This document shows, in pieces, positions 53,312 to 63,267 of a stretch of DNA of 64,000 nt. The notes below the pieces were generated by a model. It had not been told where the DNA came from and ran no database searches. It worked only from the letters and a program-made list of their open reading frames with translations. This DNA is from Oscillospiraceae bacterium MB08-C2-2 (lineage in GTDB: Bacteria > Bacillota > Clostridia > Oscillospirales > Ruminococcaceae), in NCBI GenBank assembly GCA_035621215.1, contig CP141729.1, positions 1,696,944-1,760,943 on the forward strand, written 5' to 3'. Both the position numbers and the translations under genes were made by a program. Numbering within the stretch: the stretch's first letter is position 1; every line of letters begins with the position of its first letter.

Positions 53312-56146
53312 CTATTTTTTGGAAAGCATACGCTTGAGATAAGCACCGGTATAGGATTTTTCACATTTTGCCACCTGCTCCGGGGTTCCCTGGGCAACAA
53401 TTTCGCCGCCCGCATTGCCTCCCTCGGGGCCTAAATCGATGACATAATCCGCTGTTTTAATCACATCCAGATTGTGTTCGATGAGAATAACCGTGTTGCC
53501 GCTTTCCACAAACTGCTGGAGCACCTGAATCAGCTTGTGCACGTCGGCGCTGTGGAGGCCGGTGGTGGGCTCATCCAATATATAGACCGTGCGCCCGGTG
53601 GGCCGCTTGGAAAGCTCGGTAGCCAGCTTGACCCGCTGGGCCTCGCCTCCGGAAAGAGTGGTGGAGGACTGGCCGATTTTGATGTAACCCAAGCCCACGT
53701 CGTAAAGGGTTTCCAGCTTACGGCGGATTTTAGGAATGTTCTCAAAAAAGGCCATTCCCTCCTCCACCGTCATTTCCAGCACATCGTGGATGGTTTTGCC
53801 CTTGTATTTGACCTCGAGGGTTTCCCGGTTATACCGCTTGCCCTTGCAAACCTCGCAGGGAACAAAAACATCGGGCAGGAAGTGCATCTCAATTTTCAGG
53901 ATGCCATCCCCCTCACAGGCCTCACAGCGGCCCCCCTTCACATTAAAGGAGAAGCGCCCCGGCCCATAGCCACGCATTTTGGCGTCGTTGGTCTGGGAGT
54001 AGACTGTGCGGATATCGGTGAACATGCCGGTATAGGTGGCGGGGTTGGAGCGTGGGGTGCGCCCAATGGGAGATTGATCAATGTTGATGACCTTATCCAG
54101 CTCCTCCAGCCCTTGGATGCTGTCGTGCTTGCCGGCAAACAGTTTAGCCCGGTTCAGATCAGCGGCCAGCTTTTTGTAGAGAATTTCGTTAACCAGCGAG
54201 GATTTGCCCGAACCGGAAACCCCGGTTACTGCCGTCAGAGTGCCCAAGGGGAACTTGACGCTGATGTTCTGGAGGTTGTTTTCCCGGGCGCCAACCACCG
54301 TAATAAACTTTCCGTTGCCCTGGCGGCGGATTTCCGGCACCTCAATGCGCTTGGTACCGCTGAGATACTGGCCGGTCAAAGATTCCTTGCAGGCCTTGAT
54401 ATCCTCGATGGTGCCGGCGCAAACCACCTCACCACCGTGAACACCGGCGGCGGGGCCGATATCCACAATGTAATCGGCGGCATACATGGTATCCTCATCG
54501 TGCTCCACCACAATCAGGGTGTTGCCCAAATCCCGCAGGTTTTTCAGGGCGGCAATGAGCCGGTCGTTATCCTTCTGGTGCAGGCCGATGCTGGGCTCAT
54601 CCAGAATATAGAGCACCCCCATGAGGGAAGAGCCGATCTGGGTGGCCAGCCGGATGCGCTGGCTTTCGCCGCCGGAAAGAGAGCCGGAAGCCCGGAACAG
54701 GGTCAGATAGCCCAGCCCCACCCCTTTGAGGAAGGTGAGCCGCTCGCTGATCTCCTTGAGGATTTCCTTGGCGATCATCATTTCCCGGTCGGTAAGGCGA
54801 ATATTTTTCACAAACCCCACCGCTTCATCAATGGAAAGGCGGCAGAACTCCATAATATTCTTATTGGCTACGGTCACAGCCAGCGATTCTTTTTTCAGGC
54901 GGTTGCCGTGGCAGTCAGGGCATTCCACCAGCTTCATAGTGGAGGCAATTTCCTCCCGCATCCAGTCACTGCTGGTTTCTTTGTAGCGGCGCTCTAAATT
55001 GTTGACAATACCCTCAAAGCTGGTTGTGTAGGTGCCATTCATTACACCATTATCCCGGCGCATTTTCAGCTTCTCCCCCTTGTTGCCGTAAAGAAGGATA
55101 TCCACAGCCTCCTTGGGCAAATCCTTCACCGGAACAGACAGGGAAAAGTTATAGTGCTTGGCAAGGGCCTCATAATACATCTGGGCAAGGCCGCCCTCGG
55201 CATAGTACCAGCCGCTGGCCCGAATGGCCCCTTCCTTGATGGTCAGGTTCTTGTTGGGGATGATCATTTCCGGGTCCACCTTCTGGAAGGTTCCCAGACC
55301 GGTGCACTTTTCACAGGCACCGGCCGGGTTGTTGAAGGAAAACATCCGGGGCACCAGCTCTTCCACGCTGATGCCGTGCTCCGGGCAGGCGTAGTTCTGA
55401 GAAAAAAGGATTTCCTCCCCATCCACCACATCCAACAGCACAAGACCGCCCGAGATGCCCAAAGCGGTTTCCAGCGAATCGGTGAGGCGGGTTCCCAGCT
55501 CCGTGCCGATGACCAGCCGATCCACCACAATTTCTATGGAGTGCTTTTTGTTTTTATCCAGGGTGATTTCTTCGGAAAGGTCAAAGAGACTGCCATCCAC
55601 CCGAACACGGGCAAAACCGGCACGGCGGGCTCGATCCAGCTCCTTGGCATGCTGGCCCTTGCGGGCCCGAACCACCGGCGCCATCACCTGAATCCGGGTC
55701 TTTTCAGGCAGGGCCATCACCTGATCCACCATCTGGTCGATGGTCTGCTGGGCAATGGGGCGGCCGCAGACCGGGCAGTGAGGCACGCCAATGCGGGCAT
55801 ACAGCAGGCGCAGGTAATCGTAAATTTCCGTCACCGTTCCCACAGTGGAGCGGGGGTTTTTGGATGTGGTTTTCTGATCGATGGAAATCGCCGGGGAAAG
55901 CCCCTCGATGCTATCCACCTTGGGCTTGCTCATTTGGCCCAGAAACTGCCGGGCATAGCTGGAAAGGCTCTCCACATACCGGCGCTGGCCGTCGGCATAG
56001 ATGGTATCAAAAGCCAGCGAGCTTTTGCCCGAACCGGAAAGGCCGGTGAAAACAATGAACTTATCCCGGGGTATCTCAAGGTCAATGCCCTTGAGGTTGT
56101 TTTCCCGGGCTCCTTTGATGATGATTTTATCCTTTGCCAATGCCAT
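53312..56146 (-). CDS. uvrA: Excinuclease ABC subunit A
   Basis: The 944-residue DNA damage sensor of nucleotide excision repair has two ABC modules ([29 protein letters not shown]), signatures LSGGESQR and LSGGEAQR, and zinc finger pairs CPVC/CPDC and CEAC/CEVC. It loads UvrB at lesions. Length is normal. The SD-like AAAGGA lies 13 bases before the ATG and is part of an alternative hairpin (see the leader feature). It has its own SOS promoter about 250 bases upstream. Confidence 0.95.
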   Translation of the reverse strand: MALAKDKIIIKGARENNLKGIDLEIPRDKFIVFTGLSGSGKSSLAFDTIYADGQRRYVESLSSYARQFLGQMSKPKVDSIEGLSPAISIDQKTTSKNPRSTVGTVTEIYDYLRLLYARIGVPHCPVCGRPIAQQTIDQMVDQVMALPEKTRIQVMAPVVRARKGQHAKELDRARRAGFARVRVDGSLFDLSEEITLDKNKKHSIEIVVDRLVIGTELGTRLTDSLETALGISGGLVLLDVVDGEEILFSQNYACPEHGISVEELVPRMFSFNNPAGACEKCTGLGTFQKVDPEMIIPNKNLTIKEGAIRASGWYYAEGGLAQMYYEALAKHYNFSLSVPVKDLPKEAVDILLYGNKGEKLKMRRDNGVMNGTYTTSFEGIVNNLERRYKETSSDWMREEIASTMKLVECPDCHGNRLKKESLAVTVANKNIMEFCRLSIDEAVGFVKNIRLTDREMMIAKEILKEISERLTFLKGVGLGYLTLFRASGSLSGGESQRIRLATQIGSSLMGVLYILDEPSIGLHQKDNDRLIAALKNLRDLGNTLIVVEHDEDTMYAADYIVDIGPAAGVHGGEVVCAGTIEDIKACKESLTGQYLSGTKRIEVPEIRRQGNGKFITVVGARENNLQNISVKFPLGTLTAVTGVSGSGKSSLVNEILYKKLAADLNRAKLFAGKHDSIQGLEELDKVINIDQSPIGRTPRSNPATYTGMFTDIRTVYSQTNDAKMRGYGPGRFSFNVKGGRCEACEGDGILKIEMHFLPDVFVPCEVCKGKRYNRETLEVKYKGKTIHDVLEMTVEEGMAFFENIPKIRRKLETLYDVGLGYIKIGQSSTTLSGGEAQRVKLATELSKRPTGRTVYILDEPTTGLHSADVHKLIQVLQQFVESGNTVILIEHNLDVIKTADYVIDLGPEGGNAGGEIVAQGTPEQVAKCEKSYTGAYLKRMLSKK

Positions 56147-56152
56147 TATAAA

Positions 56153-56214
56153 AGACCATTCCTTTCAGATCGATTCGGGTACAAGAAGACTATGAAAAGG
56201 AATGGTCTTCTTGT
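56153..56214 (-). promoter_or_regulatory. uvrA: uvrA leader: two mutually exclusive hairpins over the ribosome binding site
   Basis: Hairpin 1 pairs ACAAGAAGAC (56181-56190 on the plus strand) perfectly with GTCTTCTTGT (56205-56214). Hairpin 2 pairs AGACCATTCCTTTCA (56153-56167) with TGAAAAGGAATGGTCT (56193-56208), about 15 pairs, and includes the AAAGGA Shine-Dalgarno. The two share bases and cannot form together. Confidence 0.65.
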
Positions 56215-56345
56215 GCGTCAATCGCGGTTTCCGCCACAGGCGGAGAGCGATTGGCACATGATAGTCGGCGTGGTTTTTCACGCTGACTCCGTGGGGACTG
56301 CCTGTCCCTGTTTTCTTTCCGGGCATCCGATGCAGAAGGGTGGCT
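56212..56345 (-). repeat. Further hairpins in the uvrA leader
   Basis: A stem of TGTGC..CAATCGC with GCGATTGGCACA (56212-56258), extended by TCCGCC/GGCGGA, is followed by AGTC-GGCGTG with CACGC-TGACT (about 56262-56287) and a GTGGGGA/TCCCCAC pair further on. The 375-base gap has no gene; it is an unusually structured leader. Confidence 0.55.
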
Positions 56346-56396
56346 TCCCCACACGGTATCAAACTCCCCTGCTATACCTCTTAATCAATAAAAATC

Positions 56397-56425
56397 AGTA
56401 TAGCACAAAAAGAACATACATTCAA
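56397..56425 (-). promoter_or_regulatory. uvrA: SOS promoter of uvrA with LexA box
   Basis: On the minus strand TTGAAT (56420-56425) and TATACT (56397-56402) have 17-base spacing. GAATGTATGTTC (56412-56423) overlaps the -35 and matches the Firmicute LexA box GAACNNNNGTTC at all but one position. Confidence 0.8.
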
Positions 56426-56521
56426 CATTTCCGATCTTTTTTCGTAATTCCTCACAGGCGAAGTTATTTCGCCTAAGGCTTCTATAGCTCACCTCAGCAG
56501 CCGAGAGGCTTATAGTGGGGG

Positions 56522-58495
56522 TTAGTCTTTTCCCTGCTTGAGGCGGTCAATTTTATCCCGCAGATAGGCGGCGTGTTCAAATTCAAGCAGCTTGGCGGCA
56601 TCCTTCATCTGCTGGGTCAGCTGGCGTATGGTGGTCTCCCGCTCCAATGCCGAAAGCTTGCGGCCTTTTTTGCCGCCTTTCTTTCCGGAATCCTCCTTGG
56701 CGGAGATTTCCAAAATCTCTCGCACCTGCTTCTTGATGGTCTGAGGCACAATTCCATGCTCCTCATTGTAGCGCTGCTGAATTTCCCGGCGGCGGTAGGT
56801 TTCGGAGATAGCGTATTCCATGGAATCGGTCACCTTATCGGCATACATGATAACCTTGCCCTGTGCGTTTCGGGCGGCACGGCCGATGGTCTGAATCAGG
56901 GAGGTGCCGCTACGCAGAAAGCCCTCTTTATCCGCATCAAAAATAGCCACCAGCGAAACCTCGGGAATATCAAGGCCCTCTCGCAGTAGGTTGATGCCCA
57001 CCAGCACATCGAATTCGCCCAAGCGCAGGTCACGGATGATCTCCATACGCTCCATAGTATCCACATCGTGGTGCATATAACGGATGCGGATGCCCAGGTT
57101 TTCCAGAAAGGCGGTTAAATCCTCTGCCATCTTCTTGGTGAGGGTGGTGATGAGCACTCGCTCCCCCAAAGGGGCACGGATGTTGATTTCCGAAAGGATG
57201 TTATCGATCTGCCCCTCTACCGGGCGCACCTCAATTTCAGGGTCTACAAGGCCGGTGGGGCGGATAATCTGCTCCACAATCTGCGCGCTGCGCTCCCGCT
57301 CCAAGGGGCCGGGTGTGGCGCTGACAAACACCGCCTGATTGATCTTGGAGTAAAACTCATCAAAGTTCAGGGGGCGGTTATCGAAGGCGGAGGGCAGGCG
57401 GAAGCCGTAATCCACCAAATTCTGCTTTCTGGCCCGGTCACCGCCGGACATACCCCGAATCTGAGGGAGCGTTACATGGGATTCATCCACAAACAGCAAG
57501 AAATCCTCGGGGAAGTAATCGAACAGCGTAAAAGGCTGTATCCCGGCGGGGCGGCCTGCCAGCACCCGGGAATAGTTCTCGATGCCGCTGCAAAAGCCGA
57601 TCTCCTGCAGCATTTCCATATCGTAGTTGGTGCGCTCCTCAATGCGCTGGGCCTCAATGAGCTTGTCCCGCTCCTTAAACCACCGCACACGTTCTTCCAT
57701 TTCCTCCCGCAGGGAGACAATCCCGGTGCGTACCTTTTCCGGTGGGATAATATAATGAGAGGCAGGATAAACGGCCGTGTGGGAGACTACACTTTGAGTC
57801 TGGCCGGTCAGGGTGTGGATAATGCTGATGCGGTCAATCACATCACCGAAAAACTCCACCCGAATAGCGCTTTCTCCCCAGTAGGCCGGGAACACCTCCA
57901 CAATATCGCCCCGAACACGGAACTTATTGCGGACGAAGTTGATGTCGTTGCGCTCGTATTGAATTTCCACCAGCTTGCGGATCAGGTCATCCCGCTTCTT
58001 TTCCATGCCGGTGCGCAGAGAGACCACCATGTTTCGGTAATCGATGGGGTCACCCAATGTGTAAATGCAGGATACGCTGGAAACGATGATCACATCCCGC
58101 CGCTCGGAAAGGGCAGAGGTGGCGGAATGGCGAAGCTTTTCGATCTCCTCGTTGATGCTGGAATCCTTGGCTATATAAGTATCGGTGTGAGCGATATAGG
58201 CTTCCGGCTGGTAGTAATCGTAGTAAGAAACAAAATACTCCACCGCATTTTCCGGGAAAAACTCCTTGAATTCCGAGCAGAGCTGAGCGGCCAGCGTTTT
58301 GTTGTGAGCCAGCACCAAGGTAGGCCGGTTGGCTCTGGCAATCACGTTGGCCATGGTAAAGGTTTTGCCCGAGCCGGTTACACCCATAAGGGCCTGCTCG
58401 CGGCGCCCTTGCTCCAGCCCCTCGCAGAGCTTATCGATAGCGGCAGGCTGATCGCCTGTGGGCTTATATTCAGATACCAGCTTAAATTGATCCAT
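56522..58495 (-). CDS. uvrB: Excinuclease ABC subunit B
   Basis: The 657-residue damage-verifying helicase has Walker [13 protein letters not shown] box VDESHVTLP, the beta-hairpin region and a C-terminal UVR domain that binds UvrC ([24 protein letters not shown]). AAAGGATAGG precedes the ATG. It lies upstream of uvrA on the same strand, but uvrA has its own promoter. Confidence 0.95.
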   Translation of the reverse strand: MDQFKLVSEYKPTGDQPAAIDKLCEGLEQGRREQALMGVTGSGKTFTMANVIARANRPTLVLAHNKTLAAQLCSEFKEFFPENAVEYFVSYYDYYQPEAYIAHTDTYIAKDSSINEEIEKLRHSATSALSERRDVIIVSSVSCIYTLGDPIDYRNMVVSLRTGMEKKRDDLIRKLVEIQYERNDINFVRNKFRVRGDIVEVFPAYWGESAIRVEFFGDVIDRISIIHTLTGQTQSVVSHTAVYPASHYIIPPEKVRTGIVSLREEMEERVRWFKERDKLIEAQRIEERTNYDMEMLQEIGFCSGIENYSRVLAGRPAGIQPFTLFDYFPEDFLLFVDESHVTLPQIRGMSGGDRARKQNLVDYGFRLPSAFDNRPLNFDEFYSKINQAVFVSATPGPLERERSAQIVEQIIRPTGLVDPEIEVRPVEGQIDNILSEINIRAPLGERVLITTLTKKMAEDLTAFLENLGIRIRYMHHDVDTMERMEIIRDLRLGEFDVLVGINLLREGLDIPEVSLVAIFDADKEGFLRSGTSLIQTIGRAARNAQGKVIMYADKVTDSMEYAISETYRRREIQQRYNEEHGIVPQTIKKQVREILEISAKEDSGKKGGKKGRKLSALERETTIRQLTQQMKDAAKLLEFEHAAYLRDKIDRLKQGKD

Positions 58496-58545
58496 AGCAC
58501 CTATCCTTTCCTCGGCACGCCCGGTCGGCCCAAACGCCCAAAAAG

Positions 58546-58596
58546 AAACAACTGTTCACCACCCAATATCTTACCACATCCCTGAAAAAATTACAA
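58546..58596 (-). promoter_or_regulatory. uvrB: uvrB promoter with LexA-like box
   Basis: On the minus strand TTGTAA (58591-58596) and TAAGAT (58568-58573) are 17 bases apart. GAACAGTTGTTT (58546-58557), one base off GAACNNNNGTTC, sits just past the expected transcription start. Confidence 0.65.
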
Positions 58597-58754
58597 TCCC
58601 ATCCCCTGCGTTCCCAGTAGTTGACAGGCGGCTTCGGGATTAACCCAATAAAATCTATTCCCTCTTCGCTCAATGATATGGCTCTGAACCAGATAAAAAA
58701 GCAGAGCATGGCTGCTTTCAATCCATACTCTGCTCCATTATTCAGTTTAACCTC

Positions 58755-59510
58755 TCAGTAAATCTCGATCTGTGCGGAGGGGGAACCCAGCATATTCTGC
58801 TCCATCAACAGGATATCCTGCTTGAGGCAGTTCTGAGCGGTATACAGCTCACTGCGCTCCAAAGAGCTGATGATATGATCGTGGAAATGCTCCCGGGCTG
58901 AAACCACAAGCTGCCTCTGCTCTCGGAAGAGCTGGGCATAGGCTCGGGTACAGGCCGCCAGGTCCCGCTCTAAGGCGGCTGTAACCTGTGCATTGCCCCC
59001 GCATTCATTCAGGCGCAGGTGAAAGGTGATGTTGTTGTTCCATGCAGTCCAAACATCCCGGGTTTCAATATCAACAAGGCGGGCCTTATTCATTTCTTTG
59101 AATTCCCGGATTTTCTCCTCAGTCAGGTTCGCCAATACATTGGGCAGGCTGGAAAGCTCCAAAAACAGCCGCAGCTCGGTGAGATCATGAATGTTTTTTG
59201 CGCTGATCTGGATGACCTGATAGCCGCAGCGGGGTATGCAGCGAAGCACCCCCTCGTGAGAAAGCTGAACCAGCGCCTCACGCACCGGTGCTTTGCTAAC
59301 GCCGAAGGTTTCAATCATCTGCTTTTCGGTGAAGATCACTTCGGGAACCAGCTCACCGGCGCAAATTTTCTCCACAATCTGCTGATAAACATAGTTTTTT
59401 AAGGAGCTCACATAGCCTTCTTTTTTCAGATCGCTCCCGCTGCGGGGCATAGCTGGTTTCTGGGGGCTCTCCTCCTGCTGGGGGAACATACCATCCTTTT
59501 GGTCAGGCAT
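58755..59510 (-). CDS. GntR/FadR-family transcriptional regulator
   Basis: The 251-residue regulator has an N-terminal winged helix (EKQMIETFGVSKAPVREALVQLSHEGVL) and a C-terminal helical FCD-type ligand-binding domain. A 30-residue Pro/Gln/Lys-rich extension precedes the DNA-binding part. The ATG at 59510 is about 11 bases past AAAGGAG; starts further up would run into a terminator. Ligand and targets unknown. Confidence 0.88.
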   Translation of the reverse strand: MPDQKDGMFPQQEESPQKPAMPRSGSDLKKEGYVSSLKNYVYQQIVEKICAGELVPEVIFTEKQMIETFGVSKAPVREALVQLSHEGVLRCIPRCGYQVIQISAKNIHDLTELRLFLELSSLPNVLANLTEEKIREFKEMNKARLVDIETRDVWTAWNNNITFHLRLNECGGNAQVTAALERDLAACTRAYAQLFREQRQLVVSAREHFHDHIISSLERSELYTAQNCLKQDILLMEQNMLGSPSAQIEIY

Positions 59511-59551
59511 TGTGTTTACACTCCTTTTTTCGGCCAAGCTGCCTTCATTGC

Positions 59552-59618
59552 AAAAAAACCCCCACTCAGCACTGCCCGGCGCCGCAAAGGCGCTCATGGC
59601 AGAACAAAGGAGCGGGGG
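59552..59618 (-). terminator. Terminator of the 59633 gene
   Basis: On the minus strand CCCCCGCTC pairs with GAGTGGGGG, with an inner GC-rich stem, followed by seven T. It lies just past the stop at 59633 and before the GntR gene. Confidence 0.75.
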
Positions 59619-59632
59619 ATCCGGGTCAATTC

Positions 59633-60124
59633 TCACTCAGCCATACCGGCTAGAAACGCATTGTAAAAATTGCGCTCAAGCTGGCGGTATTCCTGTACCT
59701 TGGTGTTCACCTTTTCGCCGGAAAGCTTATCCAGATAGGTGAGCGCCTTTTTAACCGCCGCCACTGCACTTTCCTTGGTGCTTCCCAAAACGTCGGCACT
59801 TCCGGTGGAAGATTTCTGCTGCGCTTGTATCGCAAATAGAGAAGAAAGATAAGCGCTGGATTCCAGCTTATCCACACCAGTGGTCTTCACTGCCATATTC
59901 CAGACATCCTTGACCTCCTGTGTGGCTTTCGGCCCCAAGGAAATCAAATTCAACTTGCCGGTGCTCTGAAATTGGGCTGTATCTGCCCAACTGCTATCGG
60001 TAGAATCCTCGGTGGACCATAGGGAAGCTTTGTTACTGGAGGCCACCCCTGTCCGCCCGGTCATTTTTTCCATTTTATGCTTGTAGTGCTGCTGTTCCAG
60101 CTGCGAGAAACGGTTGTTGATCAT
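59633..60124 (-). CDS. Unknown helical protein
   Basis: The 163-residue protein is rich in Ser, Thr, Lys and Gln with long helices and no membrane segment, signal or catalytic motif that I recognise. AAGGAG precedes the ATG. It lies between the GntR gene and the SpoIVF-like pair and is probably a single-gene unit, because a terminator follows. Confidence 0.7.
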   Translation of the reverse strand: MINNRFSQLEQQHYKHKMEKMTGRTGVASSNKASLWSTEDSTDSSWADTAQFQSTGKLNLISLGPKATQEVKDVWNMAVKTTGVDKLESSAYLSSLFAIQAQQKSSTGSADVLGSTKESAVAAVKKALTYLDKLSGEKVNTKVQEYRQLERNFYNAFLAGMAE

Positions 60125-60220
60125 ATTCGCTTACTCCTTGTGTCAATACTGCCAGCTGATGAAATGCTAGTCACACACTAACTATTTTACTGCTAAAAAA
60201 ATAAAATGTCAAGATTCCCT

Positions 60221-60817
60221 TTAATCACGCTGAGAAATGATGTTGGCCGCCAGATAGAGGCAGGCAACAAGCAGCATAATATTCTCACCCCTGCGAAAGA
60301 CCAAAAGAAGGCTGATGCCAAACAGAGGAGCCAGCACCAGCACCGATACCGCCCGGGAAATCCGGTGGGAAAGCCCCGGCCCCCAAAGGCGCTGGGTCAG
60401 CAGCCGCATCACCTGCCCGCCATCCAGATTACCGATGGGCAGCAGGTTGAACAGCCCGGTCACCAGATTCACCGCCACCATAAACTGCACCCGCAAAGAG
60501 GGAAAGGCCCATGCATAAAGAGCCGCCGCTGCCAGCAGGTTCACCGCCGGCCCCGCAAGGTGCAGCAAAATTTCGCCGCCATAGCTCAGGCTCCTCTGGC
60601 GGCTGCGCTGTATATCAATGGAAAAAAGCCCCAGTGAAACTGCCTCCACCGGAACTTTCCAAAAAGCCATTATCAGCAAATGCCCGCACTCATGAATCAG
60701 AATCGGCACGGCGATATACAAAAGCAAAAATCCCCGGTTGACCAGTGCGGCAAAAGCCAGCAAAGCAAAAAACCAGAAGCTCAGCCTCCAGCGAACCTTT
60801 AAGAGAGTAAATTCCAA
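60221..60817 (-). CDS. M50 intramembrane metalloprotease (SpoIVFB-like)
   Basis: The 198-residue multi-spanning protein has zinc motif LIHECGH (H42, E43, H46) in one membrane helix and the third ligand in NLDGG. In Bacillus, SpoIVFB cleaves pro-sigma-K in the mother cell. The gene follows a M23 (SpoIVFA-like) gene with a 26-base gap, the same order and strand as the Bacillus pair. Confidence 0.9.
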   Translation of the reverse strand: MEFTLLKVRWRLSFWFFALLAFAALVNRGFLLLYIAVPILIHECGHLLIMAFWKVPVEAVSLGLFSIDIQRSRQRSLSYGGEILLHLAGPAVNLLAAAALYAWAFPSLRVQFMVAVNLVTGLFNLLPIGNLDGGQVMRLLTQRLWGPGLSHRISRAVSVLVLAPLFGISLLLVFRRGENIMLLVACLYLAANIISQRD

Positions 60818-60843
60818 AAGCTAATTCCTCCGCTATACTGTTT

Positions 60844-61734
60844 TCAGTCTTGCTCCGGCACTGGGCGTATATTTTTCTCCAACGACCAGACCGGGTCGGT
60901 GAAGACCTCCCGCACCAGCACGGAAAAATGCAGGTGAGGCCCGGTGGAAACCCCGGTGTTGCCCACTGTGGCAACCCGCTCCCCTTGGCGCAGCACCATC
61001 CCCTCCTTGACCAAAACTTCCGAGCAGTGGGAATAGGAGGTGGAAAGGGTTTCGCTGTGGTTAATCACCACATAATTGCCATAAACAGGAGATTGGCCGA
61101 CCTCACCCACTGTACCGGGGAGAGCGGCCAATATATCGGTGCCTTCCGGCGCCGCAATATCCACTCCATTGTGAAAATCCGTGGTTCCGCTGATGGGATG
61201 ATACCGATAGCTGTAAGGCGACGTAATCACCCCGGTTACCGGCGGCTTCATAAGCGCTGTCAGCGCCACGGGAGCCACGGTGCAGCCTGCCGGAGGCGAA
61301 AGCCCGCCGCCGTCATCCCACTGAACCTCCACCGGGTACCACCCGCCCTGCCCGCCTGCACCCCCAGGGTTCAGATAATTATACGGGGGGCCCGCAGCGG
61401 CGGAAGATACAGAGGCTTCTTCCTCTGGCTGATCCTTTCGGGTGAGCCATTCATCAAAGCCCTCCCTTATATTTTGCAGGTTCTCAGGCCAATTGCGGAA
61501 ATATTCCAACGCCTGCTGATTTTGCCCGGTATCCGAAAGCATAACGGAAAACTGCCCCTTGATTTGTGCATAGCGGGTTCCGTCCACCCGCTTCAGGATG
61601 CTGGCGGCCAACACCACCAACAGGCAGATAATCAGCTGAACGGTCAGCATTGCCACCAAGGTATCCTCGGCAGGCTCCTTCACCCGGCGATTCTCCCGGG
61701 AACGCATTCTTCCATCTCGATAGCCGGATGACAT
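60844..61734 (-). CDS. M23-domain membrane protein (SpoIVFA-like)
   Basis: The protein has 296 residues: a cytoplasmic Arg-rich tail, one membrane segment (about residues 35-57), a linker, and a C-terminal LytM/M23 domain with FHNGVD and GPHLHF zinc ligands. It lies just upstream of the M50 gene, so it is the likely partner that holds the protease inactive in the forespore outer membrane. The ATG at 61734 follows GGGGAGGGGG. The catalytic site looks intact, unlike some SpoIVFA proteins. Confidence 0.85.
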   Translation of the reverse strand: MSSGYRDGRMRSRENRRVKEPAEDTLVAMLTVQLIICLLVVLAASILKRVDGTRYAQIKGQFSVMLSDTGQNQQALEYFRNWPENLQNIREGFDEWLTRKDQPEEEASVSSAAAGPPYNYLNPGGAGGQGGWYPVEVQWDDGGGLSPPAGCTVAPVALTALMKPPVTGVITSPYSYRYHPISGTTDFHNGVDIAAPEGTDILAALPGTVGEVGQSPVYGNYVVINHSETLSTSYSHCSEVLVKEGMVLRQGERVATVGNTGVSTGPHLHFSVLVREVFTDPVWSLEKNIRPVPEQD

Positions 61735-61898
61735 CCGCTTCTTCCCCCTCCCCAAACTTTACAACCCGAAAAATGCAAAAGCAAATGTGCTTTCGCCTTC
61801 TAACTATCTCTATTCGGACAAAGCTATAAAAATTCCCGAAGTTTCACACAAAGGAGAGCTTTTTGGGAAAAAGCAAGCCCCTTTACAGGCACATATAG

Positions 61899-61938
61899 AA
61901 AGAACCGACCAAGCCTTTTCCGGCTTGATCGGTTCTGT
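61899..61938. terminator. Terminator after the VanY gene
   Basis: AGAACCGACCAAGCC pairs with GGCTTGATCGGTTCT (one mismatch), with short T-rich runs on both sides. It follows the minus-strand carboxypeptidase gene. Confidence 0.7.
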
Positions 61939-61943
61939 TTTTG

Positions 61944-62843
61944 TCAGTTCTGGCTGGTAGGAGCGGTTTCACCTGTGTGGGAGGCTGCATCCTCCCCGGA
62001 GCTTTCCTCCCCGCCTGCCTCAAAGCTGCTTCCAGCCTCCAGCATGGCCCAGTATTCCTCAAGGGTCAGGCCTCTCTCCCGCAGAAGCAGAGCGGTTTCC
62101 TCCCCTACATAGCGATAATGCCACGGCTCGAACATTACCCCTGTAATGGTGGATTTATCCTTGGGATACCGCAGAATAAAGCCATACTTATAGGCGTTTT
62201 CCAGCAGCCATTTTGCAGCTGGGGTATCGGCAAAGCCATCGTTGAGCATCTGGTATTCCGGCTCCACAATATCCACAGCCAAGCCTGTGTGATGTTCGCT
62301 GGTTCCCGGCCTTGCCACAGCGGTGGCGGCCAGTACCTGTGCCTCTTCCTCGCTTTTTCCATCACTTATATGTTGCGCAACTTGCTTATCGAATAGTTTT
62401 TGCTGATAATCAACGGGCCGGTAGCCGGAGCAGATCATCAGAGCAATACCATCCCTTTTGGCTTCGGCAAACATCCGCTTAATGCTGTCCGAAATACGGG
62501 AATCCACCTGATAGGTGCCATCCACCAAATCCAGCTCAGGCGGTTCAAAGCCTTCCGGCAGTGGATTTTCAGAATTCACCAGCAACAACCGCCAATCGTC
62601 GGTGCTTACCGCTTGCACCGGCTCAGGCTCGGGTTCTGGTTCCGGTTCTGGAATTGAGCTGGAAGGCTCCTCCGGCAAAGAAGAAGATACTTCCTCCGGT
62701 GGCTTTTCCGATTGGAACAGCCCGGTCAAGCGGAGTATTCCCCACGCTCCAAGGCCCAAAAGGGCGATCAGCAAAACAATCAACATCAGCCTGCGAGCTG
62801 CAAATTTTGGCTCAATACGCTTTGGTACCTGTCTTCTTGCCAT
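61944..62843 (-). CDS. D-alanyl-D-alanine carboxypeptidase, VanY family
   Basis: The protein has 299 residues: one N-terminal membrane anchor (about residues 20-42), a Pro/Glu repeat linker (PEPEPEPEPEP), and a VanY domain with SGYRPVDYQ, SEHHTGLAVD (first His and Asp zinc ligands) and EPWHYRYVG (catalytic Glu and second His). It trims the terminal D-Ala of peptidoglycan stem peptides outside the cell. The C-terminal 30 residues are Ser/Glu/Gly-rich and disordered. A TTGACA..TTCAAT promoter lies upstream. Confidence 0.92.
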   Translation of the reverse strand: MARRQVPKRIEPKFAARRLMLIVLLIALLGLGAWGILRLTGLFQSEKPPEEVSSSLPEEPSSSIPEPEPEPEPEPVQAVSTDDWRLLLVNSENPLPEGFEPPELDLVDGTYQVDSRISDSIKRMFAEAKRDGIALMICSGYRPVDYQQKLFDKQVAQHISDGKSEEEAQVLAATAVARPGTSEHHTGLAVDIVEPEYQMLNDGFADTPAAKWLLENAYKYGFILRYPKDKSTITGVMFEPWHYRYVGEETALLLRERGLTLEEYWAMLEAGSSFEAGGEESSGEDAASHTGETAPTSQN

Positions 62844-62910
62844 ACAAAACCCCGCTTTGTACGCTTTGCGCTTTTAATAGTATTGCCACGGCTCTCACCG
62901 TTCGTTTCTT

Positions 62911-62939
62911 ATTGAAGCACACCCCTTTCCAATTGTCAA
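62911..62939 (-). promoter_or_regulatory. Promoter of the VanY gene
   Basis: On the minus strand TTGACA (62934-62939) and TTCAAT (62911-62916) have 17-base spacing, about 70 bases before the ATG. Confidence 0.55.
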
Positions 62940-63018
62940 GAATTGTCGGGTTGCACCAAAAATCCCCATCATTTTTATTCGCTGGTTCTGCTCCCATTGC
63001 CGCAAAAATATGCTATAC

Positions 63019-63145
63019 TATAGTAACCAAGCTCGAACACGGCACAATGCTGTGTTCTCCCGCTTTTCCAACGCGGGAGAATGGCATACTAAGAGGCAAA
63101 GACTGTGCCTTTGGCGCAGACAGCGGTATTCCTTCGCCGAAATCA
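63019..63145. repeat. Dispersed palindromic repeat, copy C (one end lost)
   Basis: It begins TATAGTAACCAAGCTCGAAC and, read on the minus strand, carries GCGCCAAAGG..GCCTCTTAGTATGCCATTCTCCCGC and a GAACACAGC..GTGTTC pair, matching copy B reversed. The second inverted end is not recognisable. It lies just before the Smr gene. Confidence 0.7.
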
Positions 63146-63267
63146 ATTGGACTGCGGAAAAACTGCGAATGACAGAATTGTTCTTGCGAAAATCCCGAGT
63201 GAAATCGACATGCTGGGGAGCGTTTGTAAAAGCGCTCCCTTTGTTTATAGGAAGGCGGTGAAACCAT

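Noticed and set aside
53474-54997. Long antisense open frame (over 500 codons) across uvrA on the plus strand
   Set aside because: It lies wholly within uvrA, has no ribosome binding site and encodes a low-information His/Gly/Gln-rich product typical of GC-skewed antisense frames.
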